Origin: Rhynchopus sp. YZ270_cl-10
Taxonomy: Eukaryota > Euglenozoa > Diplonemea > Diplonemida > Diplonemidae
Reading direction: 5' to 3'
DNA: 64,000 bases
NCBI GenBank assembly: GCA_964035575.1
Contig: OZ037921.1
Span: 516,501 to 580,500 of the forward strand
In this document: positions 11,531 to 20,572 of the stretch, one piece after another
Layout: each line of letters opens with the position of its first letter
Numbering within the stretch: the first letter of the stretch is position 1
Made by a program: the position numbers and the translations under genes
The notes under the pieces: generated by a model
What the model was told of the DNA's origin: nothing
Database searches by the model: none
The model's input: the letters and a program-made list of their open reading frames with translations, nothing else

Positions 11531-12273
11531 TATCTCCAAATGAGACCATGAATTTCACAACCCGTTTTCACGTACAAAGAGAAGAGGGTGGGGTGGTTCT
11601 TTTTATGATGATTTTTGATTCAATTTTTTTATGTGGAACTCTTAGCGCTGGACAGCGCCTTGAGCCAGAACTGGTGCAGCGGGTTTGTGGCGCTTAAGCG
11701 GCTGTACTTATGATGAAGATGAGGATGAGTCACTTGTGTTCGTGTCGGACTCACTCTCCACAGGTGCCCTCGTACGTTTTTGAGGTGTCATTTGAGATTT
11801 TGGAAGAAAATTGGGGGAAAAAACGGTGTGTATCCTTGGTTTGTGTGCTACAGAAAATTAACTGAAAAATGCGTTTGAGACCCCTAGAATGGCTCAAAAT
11901 GCCTCGTTTCTGGCTTTAATTGCAAAATTGGGCCTCCAAAGGCCTCCAAAAAAATTTTCGAGAGTTCAGTTCTACGATTTTCGACCGTGAATTTATTTTT
12001 TCTGAGCGTGAATTTATTTTTCTGAGCGTGAATTTATTTTTTGAGCGTGAAATACCGGAAAATAAATTCACGCCCCTCCTTCACGATTTTGTGAAGGGGC
12101 GTGAAATTCATGGTCTCAAGCGGGGATAAAGTATATTATGTCATGACATAAAGCTTTATGTCACGATCCCACCTATCCCAAGCCAAAAATACGTGTAAAG
12201 CCTACTTTACGTCACGCTTTTTTACAGCTAAAATCGCAAAAATCAAGGGCGAGTTTATATCACTAGTGAGATA

Positions 12274-13367
12274 AAAAGGTTTTTTTTTTCGTTGATTGTT
12301 GGAGGGGTGACTGGCGACCGTATCGGCCTTCAAGCTACGCGTGTCGGTATAAAAAAAAAGGGGGTGTGAACCGCAGATGGTTGGCTTTTTTTGGAAGCAT
12401 GCCCACAGAAGCGAAAACCGTGTTTTTTGGACTGTTTTGTCATCTTTGTGGATTATATCAGCCACTTTTGACAACCAGGTAACCTACAGCCAGGTAAAAT
12501 CACGAAGAAACCTTCGAAAAAGGCAAACAGCCCAATATGACGGACCTGGCAAGTCTGGGGAGAAACGGGACCAACTGGGACACCTCAGTTGGTGCCGTTT
12601 CTCAGGGCAACAAAAGCAACAAATACTTGAAAGATTGAACGAAGTCGTTTAATTTACAAGGAAAAGTTGAATTATGAATTTTCCTCGCGTGCAGACACAT
12701 CTGAAAAGCAATCAAAACAAAAACTCTTGCTCTCTCACAATTTTCAAAAACAAGAGACATTTACACGTCTTGGAAAGACGGGCGTGAAAAAAGGGTAGAG
12801 CTCCGAAGAACAGAATGAACGCGCACGATTCTTTCCTGACTCCTTCTTGCCTCAACTGTCGCTCAAACACCAAAGGAATGCGACCGGAGAGTAAAAAGGA
12901 GAGCAAAACCGTATCGGGCACGAATCAAAGAAGAGAGAGTAAAAAGTGTTATCGCAAAGGGGAAAATCAGACGAAAAAAAATGTACATAAAGGTTGCAAG
13001 AAAAAATAATTGGCATGGGGAAAAGGGGGGGGGGCTGGGGAAGCTTCAGAAGATCCATCTCTGTGTGTGCAAACAGTACCCCTGAGCAAGGTAGTGGTTA
13101 TTAATAGAGAGAGAAAAGAATTGTTTAATATACTAACTATTCTACTGAATAGAAGGCATAGAACGTGAAAAGAAGAAAGGTACATAAGATGATCCTAAGC
13201 CTCTCGTGCTTAGTCACCTTACAGAAAATCAAAAGAAGAAGAAAGAAACCCACGATAACCAATTTTTGCATCGTTGTAATTGTGCAGGGTTGTGCAGGTG
13301 GAAAAAAATGAATGTCTCCAAAAACAAAGGAAAATCGCCAAAAATAAAAACTGTTACCTGAGTTTAA
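12274..13367. other. Intergenic gap with an unsupported plus-strand frame and one hairpin copy
   Basis: A plus-strand frame at 12377-12652 has no recognisable domain and is not called as a gene. A type 1 hairpin repeat lies at 13180-13222. The rest is A/T-rich without further signal. Confidence 0.45.
13180..13222. repeat. CCTCTCGTG hairpin repeat, type 1
   Basis: ATAAGATGATC, then stem CTAAGC, loop CTCTCGT, stem GCTTAG and tail TCACCTT. Perfect six-pair stem. Confidence 0.75.
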
Positions 13368-14192
13368 AGGGGGGGTCGACGTATTATGTAGGTGCGGGTA
13401 TTATGCTAGCATAATACCCGCACGCTTTTTGAGGCAATTTTAACTTTTCATTTTGAATTTTTTTAAATTTAACCTCCAATTTACCCTTATGTAGGGGGGC
13501 GGAAGGGGAAGGGGCACCAAAATTAGGAATAATGGTGTGGCTGAACGGGGGGGAGCATAAAGTGCGGAAAAGTGCTGAAAAAGTGCGAATAGGTGCGGAA
13601 AAAGTGCGGAAAAAGTGCGAATCAGCCCCCAAAAAAATTTCCCCCACCTTGTAAAAGTTGAACACTGTGTACTGTAGGTACTGTAGGTACTGTAGGTACT
13701 GTAGGTACTGTAGGTACTGTAGGTACGGTTTTCGCACTTTTTCCGCACTTATTCGCACTTTTACCATGTTGGCTTGCTGACTGTGTCTGTGTACCTGTGT
13801 AGGTACACAGTACCTACAGTACACAGTATTCTGTGGGTACCTACCGTACCTGTACCTGTGTGCCTGTGTATTTGGCAAAGACAGTCAGCAAGCCTACATG
13901 CTAAAAGTGCGAACAAGTGCTGAAAAAGTGCTGAAAAAGTGCGGAAAAAGTGCGAATAGGTGCGGAAAAAGTGCGAGAAAGTGCGGAAAAGTGCGAATCA
14001 GACCCCTTCAGCCACACCAAATAATCGAAAGAAAAAATACAATTTAACCTACATAGTGCTTACATAGTGCTTACATAAGCCCCGACATAGTGCTTACACA
14101 ATGCTTACATAATAACAGGTTCAGATTAAAAATTTTAACGAAAATTCTCAAAAAATTTAAAATTTAGCTATCATAATACGTCGACCCCCCCT
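13368..14192. mobile_element. TTAA-flanked non-autonomous element with tandem arrays
   Basis: TTAA lies on both sides (13364-13367 and 14193-14196). The termini are inverted and perfect over about 20 bp: AGGGGGGGTCGACGTATTAT. A TTAA duplication points to a piggyBac- or Kolobok-type transposase acting in trans. Inside are a perfect hairpin (GGTATTATGCTAGCATAATA) at 13394-13421, about seven units of GTACTGTAG at 13670-13725, and many GTGCGGAAAA/GTGCGAAT units at 13560-13620 and 13905-13995, followed by TTCAGCCACACC. No complete coding region is present. Confidence 0.75.
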
Positions 14193-14575
14193 TTAAGCTA
14201 GTCTGAAGAAACCAAATCAGAAAAAGAATTTTTCGTTGATCGCACCGGATTTTTGTGGAGTGTATAGGGACAAAATCAAAACTTTTCTGTGGATAAGTTG
14301 TCGTGTTTACATCGCTCTCACCAAAAATTCGGGTACACTCAGATATGTTTTCATTTCCTCCCCTACAACCTTTGCGAGGCAATTGTCTCAAAAATAAAAA
14401 TGAGGGGAAAGTTGAAAGCAACGAAGAAAAAGGGAATCGCTGTGCGATGAGTCTATGTTTGCGAACAGCAGTCATCTCAAAAAAGGAGTTGAAAGGAATT
14501 GAAAGAAAAATGGAAAAGACTAAAAGTACACGTACGCCGTACAATACCAGACAGGACAGCCCCAAAATCGTAAAA

Positions 14576-14679
14576 GTAAAGAGGGATCTCAGTTACTATT
14601 TGCTCTCTTGATTTAGCAAATAACACATGGATTCGCAAACAGCAAGTGTAAGCAAATAACAACTGAGATCCCCCTTTAC
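14576..14679. mobile_element. 104-bp inverted-repeat MITE
   Basis: The left end GTAAAGAGGGATCTCAGTT is mirrored at the right end as AACTGAGATCCCCCTTTAC. Inner blocks TATTTGCT and AGCAAATA also pair. No coding capacity. Confidence 0.65.
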
Positions 14680-14801
14680 CAAAATTAATACGGACCTAAC
14701 TACTTCGAGACCAAATATTTCACAATGGTTATAGACACAGTCACACCACAAATCAGTGGGATCCCTCTCACTAAGTGTGGGTTTTTGCGATTTCAAAGAA
14801 A

Positions 14802-14850
14802 GAAAAGTTTATAAGATGACCCTAAGCCTCTTGTGCTTAGTCACCTTTCA
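14802..14850. repeat. CCTCTCGTG hairpin repeat, type 1 (CTCTTGT loop)
   Basis: AAGTTTATAAGATGACC, stem CTAAGC, loop CTCTTGT, stem GCTTAG, tail TCACCTTT. Confidence 0.75.
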
Positions 14851-15290
14851 AAACTCTGAGGGTTTTTACCCCACCGATGTTTGTTGTGTAACTGTATGTA
14901 AAAAAGACGGGCTTTAATTCTGCGCATAAATGAACAAGAAGTGAAACTCTGTGAGGAGGTGGTTTGTGTTCACAACCCCAAGGCAAAAACAGGAAGGTTC
15001 CGTTCAAAGACGTAAGCGCTGCCCGCGATCTCTTTAGAACCAAACAAAATGGTTGCAACAAAAAATGATGAAAACAAAACAAACAAAAATTCTTTCAAGA
15101 CAGAAAAACGCCTCACCGGACACCAGACGCAGGTACTGATTCTCCGCAAAAGAACACAGAGTTGTCCACGCACCATTTCTTCTCTAATCCGCTACTTCTT
15201 TCTTAGGGAATGTCCAATAAAAAAAAAGTTGAAAATGCCATTTTGCCTCAAAAACCCCAACAGAATACCCCCATTGGGGTCGGTCCCCTC

Positions 15291-17888
15291 TTACACCGAA
15301 TCAATGTCACGTACATGCCTGAGAGGAATTGGGTCAGGGGGGTGTCCGTTGAGTCGGGCCCGGTCAATCATGTCTCGTACACGAGTGTCGCTATCGGAGG
15401 TGTGTGATTTGGCGGTTTCTGCTGCCTCATCGAGCTTGTGGTCGTACATGAGCAGAATGGCAGCATTGTGGTGGCGGTATGGGTCCTGGGCAGCAGCGTT
15501 CTCGAGTTGGTACATCCATTCTTCGTTTTCGGTCTTGCGGGCGGACATGATCTCAACGAGAAGCGTGGCACGTCCGCCGGTGCGCATTGCCTTGAGCAGG
15601 CTGCGCAGGATGTAGCAAGACTCAACCGACTTCGCAACGTCGCCGTCTGCCAGCACCGCCACACCCCACGCACTCCCGCACCTCTCCAAAGAACGTACAT
15701 CCGTCGCCACCGGGCCAATCACACCAAACTTCTTGAGACCTATGCAGCCAACCGTTCCGCAGGTCGCAGTGCCGGAGCCGAGGGCGAGGTTGGTGGGGAT
15801 GGACGCGACGGATGCATCAGCACGGATGTGCATGGCGTACTCGGCTGCGTGGAGGCGGTGCGATGCGCAGGCGACAACAGTGTTGAAGCAGACTGTCGCC
15901 TTGTCCCCGCACACATCATCGACGATGCCGCGCGACACCTTCGCTGCCTTGACAAGCGCCTCGCAGTACGCGGCAATCGTGTGCGGGATCTTCGCCTGGT
16001 CGAAGCTGTGCAACCCTTTGATATTCGCCACCGCGATTGTCACCATCTTCGGCTTCACAGCCGTCCCCAGCACTGCGTTCATGGACGCACCGTGCCTCGA
16101 CCGTGTCGACAGCGACGATGCAGAAGCCGCACTGCGATAGTCCTTCACCACCGTGCTGTTGAGAGTCTGATCCTGGTCCGTCTCGTCCTCCGTGACACTG
16201 TCGACCAACACACTCTGCGGGAGGTACTGCCGGTACTCTATGAGGTTCTTGATCATCTGCTTGAAGGATTTTTCCATTTCACAGACTTCTGTGAGGGAGC
16301 TGAGGGGGCGGGCTGCGTCGACGCTGTCTAGGTCCATGATTGCCACATGGGACATGTCTTTCATGAGTTGGATGAGCGGCTTTGTGATGCGGAACACGAG
16401 GAACACAGTGAGCCCGATGGGAATCAACGCGACGGTGACGGCCACAAGGTAGAGAAGCAGACGTGCATCTGCGAGGTCCTCATCCACCTTCGACTCTGAG
16501 GCACGGATGTCCGCTTGCGTGGCCTCGTTCTGCCTGTCCACCTTCCCAAGGATGTACTCCCGATCAACCAACGCTACAATGTACCAGTTCAGCCCACGCC
16601 CATTGTCCAACACAGTCACCCTGGCATAAAACCCCTCCCCCTCAGAACGATTCGTGGGCAAGGTCAAGAAGTACGGCAACCCCTTCGCCGACTCCACCTC
16701 TGCCACTGTTGTGTTCGTCCCGTTCACCTCCACAGACGACAGAAGGTGCATCCCCGCAGCACGGACAATCTGGTCTGAACATTTGCTGATGCTCATGGGG
16801 CGGTTGTGCAGGAGTTCGGGCCAGCGTTCGGGGTAGAAGGGTTCCATTGCACTGTAAGGGTTTTTGTTAATTCACCCAAAAAAACAAACATACCTTCCAT
16901 GCGACGTGGCAGCAATGTAGCCAACCTGGTCACCACTTGGCGAGACCCAGTTCTTTCTGACCATCGCAAAGACACGCCCAAGGGATCCTTTGCCGAGGTC
17001 CATGGCGGCCAGCTTGAGGGTGATCTTACGCATATCGGCAGCGACGTAGACAAGGCCAAGCCTCTCGCCTGTCAAGACGTTCGCGTAGACGCACTGCGAG
17101 AGCACGCCAACGTAGCGGAGCATGCTGATAAGCGGGGTGAAGAGCGTCACACCGACGGGCTGGTAGTTGAGCAGCTGCAGATGGATCTCATTCAGATTGT
17201 AGCCCGGGAAGCGGCAGGGGATGTCCAACTGCTTGCCATCCGTCGCTGCCGCGAGCGTCCCGTTGTTGGAACACTGGTCAGGGTATTTATGGGCCTCCGT
17301 CGCATGCTCGGGCCACCCATACGTATCCCCTGACCCATCCGGAATGATGTCCCCAGTAAAGGTACGCCTTGCCACCACCTCTCCGCCAGGCTTGTCAGCC
17401 GACCCATTGTTTATGTTCGCCATGAAGTGGTGATAGCCGCCCTGCTTCCCAAGGGTGTGTTCGCTCTCGTACGCCTGGACGGTCTGGAATGAGGTGGAGA
17501 CCATCCCAATGCCGTCGTAGTTGTCTACAGTTTTGACCAAATGGTAGAACTCACGGCGGTAGCTGTAGATCTGGTTCCAGTCGGAGATGACGGCTGGCTG
17601 GGACATGACGCGGTGGCAGAGACTGTCCGTTGCGTCGATGAAGACCTGGAAAAAGGCTTCAAATCTGTCGACCACGCTTGTTGCCTGCTGGTTTAGATAG
17701 TCTTCAACCACCTTGTCAGCGGTTTCCATACCGACGTCGAATGCTGCCTTGACAGAGAGATCACGTGAACGTTCTGTATCCGCTAAAGCATTGTCCCCAC
17801 TCCACACAGCAAGCGAAGTGCACAGCGTCGCCACCACAACAATGCACACAACCACAAGTCCTACATTCAGTGCACGGATCGAAATCAT
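15291..17888 (-). CDS. Receptor-type class III nucleotide cyclase with degenerate catalytic site
   Basis: Exons 16894-17888 and 15291-16851 flank a 42-nt intron (GTATGT...CCTTACAG); the product is 851 aa. A transmembrane helix at about 6-28 is followed by a large extracellular region of dCACHE type, a second helix at about 469-491 (LLLYLVAVTVALIPIGL), a HAMP-like linker and a class III cyclase domain at about 599-750. This is the layout of kinetoplastid receptor cyclases. The first metal-binding Asp is Asn (VTIAVANIKG) and the GDG-type motif reads CGDK, so cyclase activity is doubtful. The domain end (KKFGVIGPVATDVRSLE) is well conserved. It could be a ligand-sensing pseudo-cyclase that pairs with an active partner. 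The start follows a pyrimidine stretch and CAG at 17903. Confidence 0.8.
16852..16893 (-). other. 42-nt spliceosomal intron in the cyclase gene
   Basis: Minus strand GTATGTTTG ... TTAACAAAAACCCTTACAG. Splicing joins SHG to SAMEPFYP and keeps the frame. TTAAC is a likely branch site. Confidence 0.85.
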
Positions 17889-17902
17889 TATTTAGAGAAG
17901 AA

Positions 17903-17945
17903 CTGCGAGGTCAAAACCACCAGAATGGTGGAGGGGGGAACACCT
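17903..17945 (-). promoter_or_regulatory. Pyrimidine-rich stretch and CAG before the cyclase gene
   Basis: On the minus strand CCCCCCTCCACCATTC leads to GACCTCGCAG, 14 nt before the ATG. Likely trans-splice acceptor. Confidence 0.45.
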
Positions 17946-19267
17946 CGAAAAAAGATAGGGCGTGGGTGTGTTCGTCCCAAAAAAAAAAAAAAAAAAAAAA
18001 TGATTTCCCTTGCGGATAATTTTCTGAATGGTGGTGTGGGGTAGGAGCTGGTATATGGTACCCATCATAACAGTTGAATGTACAACACAGCTTTTGCAAT
18101 AGTGGCTAGGGTGGAAGAAGGGTACAGGAAAGATGTTGGCTTTTTTCTTCTCTCAAATACTTCGATTGAACGGATCAAGGGGAAAAAAAAATATTGTAAA
18201 AATAAGAATGGTCCCGAAAGGGAGGCGCTTTTTTCTCAATGCGCGAATACCAATATTAGAGGGGTACACTACTACCGTGACAAAAACTTTCGCTATATTA
18301 AATAATATAAGAAAAAAACCCCCCCCTGAAACATAGTTATTAGCAACACATTTACGGCAATACCAAACACAATTCGAAAAAAAAAAGCGCAGACACTTCC
18401 TTTTTCTTAGATGTGCTTGAAAGGGGCGTCACATCATTACGCAACGCAACAGATTGCATTGACGTGCCCTTTGTGTCATCATATGTACACATCCACACGG
18501 CGACACAACAGGGTGGGGTTATGTGAATAATAAATTAAGTGGTAATCACAGCGAAAATCATTGGGGTGTGTGTGTGTGTGTGGGTTTCATTTAACCTTCA
18601 AAAAAGTTTTTTAAAATCCAATTTTTTTTTTTGTATTTGGTTTGGAATGTAAACGTACATCGGTTACCTCCTCCCTCTCCTTTCACACAGGCGTATCGCA
18701 GCCTAAGGACATATCATTCATTTTGTTTATTTGCCAAAAAATAGGCCGTTTTAAGTTTTGGACAGAATCCATTTTTAAAAAAAATTGTTAGAGGTGAAAA
18801 AAATGACCCTCTAAATACTGCTCCAAGGGTTCATGGCTAGCTGGAGCGTCTTCATCATCAGTATCCTTCCCTCCCCTCCCTCCCCACTCCGTTACCTCCC
18901 TTTTTGTATCGTTGTAGCATCCCACCTAGAGATAGGTTCTGTCCTGCAAAGTGCTCAAATAGCATCCCAAAGTGCTAGGATGTGTACAGTCACAGCACAT
19001 CTCAACCCTAAGAAAGTGTGGCAGAGAGACGAATCACTTTCGGAACTCTGGTCTGGTGTTTCCTGACCCCCCTATTTCGAAGCGTGCTTTTTTGGGGGTA
19101 AAATCACGAACACCATGGTCTGACACCCACTTTTTTTTGTTGTATCGACCATCACTTTACACCTACTGGTGTTAAGATCCTTTTTTTACTATGATGTGAA
19201 AACGGTCTCCCAGCTGTGCCTCTTTCTCAGTGGAATTTTCCGTTGAAAATCATCATTTTCCATTGTT
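17946..19267. other. Intergenic gap, no gene seen
   Basis: The stretch contains homopolymer A tracts, a GT dinucleotide run near 18568 and low-complexity C/T stretches. No supported coding region or recognisable repeat copy. Confidence 0.5.
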
Positions 19268-19903
19268 TTATCCTCTGAAATCGACAAATTTCCATGTTGT
19301 GCAGGAGACGACACACACTGCGATGAAGAAAACGATCATTTGATAGTGTCTGAGAGTGTCTACTACGTAATCGAGTTGGTTTGGGAACATGTAGGACATG
19401 CAGCTGAGGGCAGCAAGGCGGGCCACGGTGCCAACAAAGTTTGAGAGGAAGAAGGAGGACAGCGGCATACGGTTCACGCCCGCCATGGTGCAGACTATTG
19501 CCCCTGGGTCCACCATCACCCCGACGCAGGAGGCTTGCTCGATGACGGCCTGCGCCTTTGCGGCGGCGGGGATCTTGCGTTTCAACCATTCGACAGCTTT
19601 GTCACCATGGTGCCGTCCAAGCATGAAGAACAACGGGTCTTCAATCATCCTGCGGGTGCAGCTGATCGCAAACCACTCTAGCCCACCGATTTTACCTGCG
19701 GTTAGCACGCAATGGAGATCATTTGCGTTGAGTGCAAGCAGTGTACGGACGTACCCGTGCCCCAGGAGCAGAACCCCAAACATATCCCCAAGCTTCCCCA
19801 CCAACGCCACCACGGCGACACACATCAGATACGTCCCTAGGCTGGGCTGCCATATTCGGTGTGCGCCCTTCCCCTTCCGCCCCCTCGGGGAGGCGGGGGG
19901 CAT
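19268..19903 (-). CDS. VTT/DedA-family membrane protein
   Basis: A single exon of 211 aa. Predicted membrane segments lie near 25-50, 68-90, 115-145, 150-172 and 185-205. The segment DPLFFMLGRHHGDKAVEWLKR followed by VDPGAIVCTMAGVNRM and SNFVGTVARL matches the VTT (SNARE-associated/DedA) fold, in particular the DPLFYLLGR..GD.A..W pattern and the later G..RL helix. VTT proteins (VMP1, TMEM41B, TVP38, DedA) scramble or transport phospholipids in internal membranes. A short pyrimidine tract and TATAG precede the ATG. The family call is from remembered motifs, so moderate confidence. The protein is at the short end for the family, and an upstream exon cannot be ruled out. Confidence 0.6.
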   Translation of the reverse strand: MPPASPRGRKGKGAHRIWQPSLGTYLMCVAVVALVGKLGDMFGVLLLGHGYVRTLLALNANDLHCVLTAGKIGGLEWFAISCTRRMIEDPLFFMLGRHHGDKAVEWLKRKIPAAAKAQAVIEQASCVGVMVDPGAIVCTMAGVNRMPLSSFFLSNFVGTVARLAALSCMSYMFPNQLDYVVDTLRHYQMIVFFIAVCVVSCTTWKFVDFRG

Positions 19904-19909
19904 CGGTTC

Positions 19910-19960
19910 CTATAGGTGCGGAATGTGAGGGAGGGGGAAGGGGTGGAGTGCGAAGGGGCA
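19910..19960 (-). promoter_or_regulatory. Pyrimidine tract and AG before the VTT gene
   Basis: Minus strand CACCCCTTCCCCCTCCCTCA leads to CACCTATAG, 6 nt before GATG of the start region. Confidence 0.45.
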
Positions 19961-20572
19961 TACTAAGAAAAGGTTGACTGCAAATACAAAAGCCCTCTCG
20001 TGAACAGTGTACCTTTGGTACAATGACTGGGTGTACCTCAGGTGGACACCCCAACCATGCAGTCCTACAATCGTGGTTTACATCTAATATGTGCTGCTCC
20101 CGCTTCCACTCATCAGATGAATGAAAGGATTCATTGCAAACACAGGGGCAAATCCTGTGTGATGTTTGGGTCCGGTTGGGGTCCTTTGTATACATGGCTA
20201 ATACAAATGCCTTTCGTGAACACAGTGCATCTTTGGTACTATGATCGGTGCACCCCAACCTTGCAGTCGTACATCTATTTTGACATCTGATCTCAAAAAG
20301 GGTTGAATGAATCGAAGCTGTGGAAAAATGGGAAAAGGGAAAAGGGGTGCGGGGGAATGATTTTATTTTCTACTTTTGAAGGGAGAGGGGGTTGGGAGGG
20401 GGAAGCTACACGGGAAAGGGGAGAGAGGGAGTAGTATCAATATTATAAACAAAACTGAAAAGGGGGTCAGATGACCCTCAGCCGTTAAGGTCATCTAACA
20501 AAAAAAAAATTGAATAAGCCTCGCTGCATTCACGGTACAATTACAAAAAGAGCTATGGTACACCAACTTCAT
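19961..20572. other. Intergenic gap with two type 3 hairpin repeats
   Basis: Copies at 19984-20030 (CAAAAGCCCTCTCGTGAAC, then GTGTACCTTTGGTAC) and 20198-20245 (AATGCCTTTCGTGAACACAG, then TTTGGTACTATGA) are direct repeats about 215 bp apart. A further small stem at 20470-20500 (GATGACC ... GGTCATC) lies next to the PhoD-like gene's 3' end. Confidence 0.55.

Larger units (their letters stand above)
10641..12273. mobile_element. Tyrosine-recombinase element with 130-bp inverted ends (Crypton-like)
   Basis: The segments 10641-10772 and 12133-12273 are long inverted copies of each other; shared blocks include TTTATCTCAC, GACGTAAAGTAGGC and GGCTTGGGATAGGTGGGA. Between them lie a tyrosine-recombinase fragment (10883-11158), a possible upstream part, a second large palindrome at 11352-11530 and three tandem units of GAGCGTGAATTTATTTTT near 11985-12050. 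No reverse transcriptase is visible, which favours a Crypton-type DNA transposon over a DIRS-type element. The copy looks internally deleted. Confidence 0.6.
14193..15290. other. Intergenic gap with a small MITE and hairpin copies
   Basis: A 104-bp inverted-repeat element (14576-14679), a type 1 hairpin (14802-14850) and a GACGCAGG repeat (15105-15150) are present. No gene is supported. Confidence 0.5.

Noticed and set aside
12377-12652. 91-codon plus-strand frame
   Set aside because: No domain, no acceptor signal, and composition changes halfway; not enough to call a gene.
18965-18990. CCCAAAGTGCTAGGAT, similar to part of a primate Alu
   Set aside because: Only about 16 bases match and the surroundings do not, so chance and not contamination.
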